DNA of 64,000 nt from Amaurobius ferox (Eukaryota; Arthropoda; Arachnida; Araneae; Amaurobiidae): NCBI GenBank assembly GCA_951213105.1, contig OX578140.1:119829653-119893652 (forward strand), given 5' to 3'. The position numbers and the translations under genes are program-made. The notes beneath the pieces are model-generated. The model ran no database searches. It was not told the DNA's origin and saw nothing but the letters and a program-made list of their open reading frames with translations. The stretch's first letter is position 1. Each line of letters starts with the position of its first letter. Of this stretch, positions 59,009 to 64,000 are shown one piece after another.

Positions 59009-61999
59009 CTAATAAGAGAATATATTGCAAGGAATTTGTGACAACTGGAAAGAACATGAACAGGGATTACATTATTGCTAAAATTCTAATTATTTTGTTT
59101 TCCCAAATTTCCTAAAATATTATTCATATAGGTTCTATGTTTCATTTTAAATGCAGAACTTCTTGCCCATGCGAAGTTAGCTTTCTGTAGGTTTCATTTT
59201 AAATATATGATTTCTGCAATTTAATAATGAAGATATGATTGTTGATCAACATTGTTTTAACAATAATTAATAGAATACAGCATAAATATTAATTTTTTGA
59301 AAGATTCTATTATCTTCAATATAACCTGAATAAAGAAAGTATTTTTTTTTACATTCAGAGAATCTACATTTTTTTTTAATTTTTGAAGAACATTGATTCC
59401 ATGTATGCTGCATAATTAAGAACATTCCTTTTGGTTCTAAACTAAAAAAAGAAAACAATCTTGAATTTTGATAAATTCTGAAAGACTGCAAAAACATCAT
59501 TTTAATAATACATTTTATTATTTTATCTTTTTTGATTTTCAGATCAGAGATCAGGATTCCAGGTAAGGAATTAAGAGAATCAACATTCATGTATTTAATA
59601 TTTCATATTATGTATTTGGTATTTTTTCTTAGGTGCTCACATGCAAAGATGGTTTATATATTAAATTAAAATTCACAACGCATTGAAATATTTTATATTC
59701 TAAATTATTTTCCCACTTTACGGTCCTTTTCCACTAAGTTATGAAGTCTTAATTTAGTAATTTCTCTTTATTTATTTGTATGTGAGTGTCCAACCCTTAA
59801 TCAGGTATGGTGATATAGCTGCTTAATCAAACAATTGACATTAAATTAATTTTTCTTGAGCAGTTGTATCACAACAAACACTTATCAGAAATTCAGCGAT
59901 AAAACAACATAGTGATGAACAGTAATACCAACTTGGCATATTACATCAGTTAACAACAAAGTCTGTACAGCAGAACTTTCAAACTGCAAGCAAACAAAGA
60001 TCAGTTAAATGAACAAGCTACGCAATGAGTCTTTACTGGTTCGAAGTACTTATACATGACAAAGTGAGTGGTAACATTATGGACATATGAAAATATCCAT
60101 GTGAAGCTTCAATTTCTTGAGAAAGGTAATTTGATTGAACATCAATCAAAGCTGGAAAACCTAAAACTGACCCGTCGATGACATCATACTTGCAATCTAT
60201 GGCATAGAATTAATGCTCTTGCAATACCACATTTGGTGATTTAACATCTGCTCCAAATATTGATTTTTACACATATTTGATAGCATTAACAAATTTTCAA
60301 TTGAGTTATATTTTTATAAATATGAATTAGATTGGAGTAACATTTGTAATTACATGACACTTATTAACAAGAATCAAAAATATGATTCTCACTCTATAAG
60401 CAGATTCACAAATACATGGACATTTTTTTCTTTCTTCTTCTTTTTTTTTTTTTTTTGCAAAAATCTCGTCTTATTAAAATTCTATTTCATATCTGTCACA
60501 GTTCCAACATTATATAGAACATTTAGGGTCTTATGAGTATAGAAAGACCACGAATTATTTGAAATACCTTTTCTAAATAATGAAAAGTTGTTTTTGAAAT
60601 ATATATTTATGATGATACATAGTAGTGTGTGAATTACCACAGGGGGGGGGGGTTTAAAATAAATATGCGTATTTAGTTTTAAAGGTACTAAATTTTAAAG
60701 AGGGACAATTTTTTTATAAACCTGTAGATGTATAGATAAGTACAACATTTAAATTCTCTGATAATAATAAATTATATAAATATGTATTGTAAATGATATA
60801 TTTTTTATGCCTAGTACAAAAGAATTAAAGTACTTTAAAAAATAATATTGAGGAAATCCTCTAAACTGGAAAAACAGAGTGCCAATGCTTACATCAAATG
60901 ATTGGCGCCAATCGACTTTGCAATGAAAATATCAGTGCCATTCCAAAGTAAATTTGTGTCATTCGGACATAATTTTTATCAGTTTTTTGTACAAAATCCT
61001 ATTTGATCATCATTAGCTTATACGATAAATGTACTTTGATTTATTTACCATTTCAGTTTATGTTTATGTTATTATAGTATGGTAAGATTTCCACTTGGTG
61101 ACAGTTTGTTGACAGTAGGAATCAACAATTTTATGATTCATTATACTCTAAAAATGCAATAAAATGCATAAAACTTGAAATATATTGGTGTAATATGAAT
61201 AAATCTTTAATATATATATAATTTGAAGCTATTATGGAAGGATATATATATATATATCTATGGTTTGAAATATATATATTATGGTTTGAAAGAGAGAATA
61301 ACACATTCAGGATGACGTTTGGACTACAAACCATGTTTACTAAGACTATCCCAGGTAGCACGATTTGGATTAAAAATGTTGCAAACTTGTTGCTATCATT
61401 TCCTTTTCGTTTGGTTGCAAATATCGCGATTTAACAACTATTTTAAAACGAAATATGTATTACATTGCAAAATGGATTAAATATTTCGTTTTTAAATCAT
61501 TTTAATGTTGTTGTCGAACAATCCATTTTTCTAACGAATAACTCCAATCAATCCATATTTTCAGAGAATTTCTCCTTATTTTCATCCGAAAACTTATCGG
61601 ATGCTAAATTTTCTAATAAGTACAGCGTAAAATACATATTGTGTTGTTCGAGTTTAGTATGTTTAATGTTTTTTTTTTTTTTCAAAAGTTTTCAATATTA
61701 AATTTGTATTTTATATTGAAAACTTTTGTATTCAAATTGTTAAACATTTAAAGTTTAATGTTCCAACAGATGAACAATTTTAAAAATGAAATTAAACCAT
61801 TGATTTTTTTTAGCTTTTAAAAGGTGTATGGTTAAATAGTCTTATTTCAGTTCTTTATCATCGAATAAAAATTTTATGACTTCTACTAAAAATGTACTTA
61901 AGGGGGGGGGGGGGTTACCTCTTTTTCCTATTCTGATCAACACTCATAAGTATAATTACTATGAAATATACAAATGCAAAATTTTCGACCAATAAACAT
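59009..61999 (-). other. Intron of malectin, no earlier exon recognised
   Basis: A frame at 59267-59590 on the minus strand has no malectin-like sequence. The stretch holds a G11 tract (60642-60652), a (TA)n patch (61205-61285) and a G13 tract (61902-61914). Confidence 0.45.
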
Positions 62000-62009
62000 A
62001 ATACCTAAA

Positions 62010-62510
62010 CATAGGCGTAGCCGAAATGAGGGATAGGGGTCGACGATCAAATTATTTCGATAGTAATAAACATTTTCAGCTAATGATGAATAAACAATGT
62101 TATTAAGCCAGTGCGTGGGTGTGAAGAGGGGGAGATTATTACTCCTCTTACTTTTGTATTTGTACAGTATATGAAGAAAATGTTCAAAATAAATTTAATG
62201 AAGGAAAATTGTATCTGTATATCAACTTTATGTATAAATTCGATATTTCCTTTGCAATTAGTTACGTTACTTTTCTCCTGTATTTTATCATGTTTATCTA
62301 ATCTAAATTTGATAATCAGTATCTATATTTTAACATAGGCGTAGCCAAGGTCTAAAAAAAAAAGGGGGGGGGGGGGGGCGACGATCAAATGTGTTGGATT
62401 TCATTTTCCGATATGTATGATTTGGGAGAATTAATATATTTTAAAAGTGCATTCTGACGTTAACAGGATAAGTTATGCCCCTCCCTCCCACCCATAGGCG
62501 TAACCAAGAT
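62010..62510. repeat. Three copies of an ATAGGCGTAGCC...GGTCGACGATCAAAT terminus
   Basis: CATAGGCGTAGCCGAAA...GGGGTCGACGATCAAAT (62012), CATAGGCGTAGCCAAGG...GGGCGACGATCAAAT (62335) and CATAGGCGTAACCAAGA (62492) are spaced 323 and 157 bp apart. Probably ends of a mobile element inserted more than once or duplicated in tandem. The second copy carries G15 at 62364-62378. Confidence 0.5.
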
Positions 62511-63865
62511 ATAGAAAAGAGTAATGAAAGGGACTGTACACAATCCTTACAATTTTAATTTCATCATCTAACCACATTAACATATTTCATTAAACAAATT
62601 ATCCCAATTAATATCAATATATAGAAACAATTTACATTTCAATACATTTTCATGTTTTTCCCCCCTGTAAACACATTTGAAATTATTTCGTTTCAAAAAT
62701 GTTATTTAAGTTATACAGTTAACAAATATTTGACATTACAAATGTTTTCATTTAAAAAAAAAGCGATAATAAAAATTGACCGAGTAGATTTCTAGAAAAT
62801 ATGGTGGGAGTATAATTGTGCGAAATTTATTAACACAGTGACAGAATCTAGACTTCAAAAAATCAGATCTGTACTCAGAAATTAATATTTATCTCAAATA
62901 TAGCGATAAGTCTCCCTTTATGTAAATATGGTAACCTTGTAGCAGCATACTACGTGAGCACACAACTATTGGCGCCAAAAGTATTTGCCAACTTGGCGTG
63001 GAACAACTGTGTGTTGACGTGCATGCCCAGATCCTTTGTATATCGTGTTTAACTTGTGTTTGGTGGCTATTATGGTATGTATTAGTGATTTTTCCTTCTA
63101 AAATTATTTAGAATACTATAAATCATTCATTTATATGTATTGTAGATACATAGTAGATCTACAATAGATCTACGATGTATCCAGATCGTAGAAAATAGTA
63201 TTAATTGGATACTTATTTTCTCTTAAAAATCCAATTTAACACTGAATCGGACATTCAAAACAACATCCAATTTTTGTAACATTTATTTGAAACAGTTAAT
63301 TCAGAGACATAAATAATAAAACGTGCACAAGTACTTTCCAAATTTGAGCAAGTTTTGCCGATAAAATATGAAACTAGCCTTTTTATTGCATGCAGATATT
63401 TCTGATAGTTATCTCCTATTTTTGGAAGGTTGTATTTGGAATTATTTATTATATTCTGGGAGATTCTTGTGATTTTGAACTTAGCGCTTGCAAATTGTGT
63501 AGCTAAATACTGAGCTAAATTGTGAATGAATTTTATATCAGCTATTTGGAAGGACTGCAATTGTCAGTTCCCACTAAAGTTCACAAAATTGAGGCAGATA
63601 ACAAGTTTTCTTGGTGCATTGCAGTTAACTGTTATTCCTTGCTGATGAACACATAATAAGAGCGAAACCAGTTCATGAATACTGTTATCTACAATGAGAG
63701 TGTCTTCCTTAGTTATCTCCTAATTTAATGCATGTATAGCTAAAATTTGCAGCAAATTTTATTTTAACATTTATATTCACAGATACTATTAATTTTTATT
63801 TTCTTCTCGGTAAATATTTGAACTTGAACACAAAACTAATAATTTACATTTGTGCAGAATAATTC
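62511..63865. other. Right-hand stretch, uncertain
   Basis: Around 63125-63195 there is a run of palindromic AGATCTAC words. At 63060-63078 GGTGGCTATTATG|GTATGT could be an initiator codon followed directly by a splice donor, but nothing else supports a gene start. A minus-strand frame at 63255-63560 (101 codons) matches no family I know. Confidence 0.25.
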
Positions 63866-63950
63866 AGTCACTATCTGCTATTTTTCACTATCACTATCTG
63901 ACATTTCTAGTCACTATCTGACATCTGCTAGTCACTATCTGACATTTCAT
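63866..63950. repeat. Short minisatellite, unit about 20-24 bp
   Basis: CACTATCTGACATTTCTAGT-like units (AGTCACTATCTGACAT) repeat four times with small variations. Confidence 0.75.
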
Positions 63951-64000
63951 TCGCAAAAAATTTATATTTGAAATGTAGTTTGTATATAGAAATGGGTCAA

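Noticed and set aside
63255..63560. An upstream malectin exon on the minus strand
   Set aside because: The frame has no malectin-domain motifs and no convincing splice sites.

Overview
This is a slice of an AT-rich animal genome. Genes are broken by very long introns, exon ends carry ordinary GT/AG splice signals, and almost everything else is transposon debris. The mix of elements (RTE and Jockey LINEs, mariner, Tigger/pogo, piggyBac, hAT, 5S- and tRNA-headed SINEs) together with a FANCA gene suggests an invertebrate, perhaps an arthropod such as a chelicerate. That placement is an inference from gene content, not from a species-specific marker.

Two host genes are supported. (1) On the plus strand, five consecutive exons (3786-3874, 3963-4023, 31939-31988, 35410-35486, 38819-38883) join in phase into a peptide that I recognise as the middle of Fanconi anaemia group A protein (FANCA). 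One intron is 27.9 kb long and full of nested mobile elements. The last exon ends at an in-frame stop far short of where vertebrate FANCA ends. (2) On the minus strand, 58800-59008 is the last coding exon of malectin (MLEC): an acidic stretch, then the conserved C-terminal membrane anchor ending FCLCRL. The two genes converge, with about 20 kb of repeats between their stop codons.

Layout. 1-800: a 46-bp SINE-tail insertion and a pogo/Tigger 3' remnant. 800-4023: intronic sequence and the first two FANCA exons. 4024-31938: the giant intron, holding a piggyBac MITE, a hAT-like relic, a piggyBac with a complete-ended Tigger nested in it, a three-copy dispersed repeat, an RTE LINE with target-site duplications, the pieces of a second LINE, a 5S-tRNA chimeric SINE, a ~300-bp tandem array and another piggyBac relic. 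31989-38818: two introns with a Jockey LINE, a mariner lacking its first catalytic Asp, and a dense cluster of SINE-tail hairpins around a tRNA-headed SINE. 38884-58799: intergenic or uncertain sequence with a tRNA-Ser SINE, a possible exon, a GC-richer tandem repeat, three TIR elements back to back and a hAT nested in another hAT. 59009-64000: intron of MLEC plus unassigned sequence.

The most unusual signal is a SINE family whose 3'-terminal stem-loop is found alone, as 45-80 bp insertions with 12-15 bp target-site duplications, at least eight times in this window. The stem keeps pairing while its bases change (GGCCGTCC/GGACGG, GGCCACAC/GTGTGG, CCCATC/GATGG). Two full-length relatives share body and tail but differ at the head: one carries a 5S rRNA head fused to a decayed tRNA, the other an intact tRNA head.
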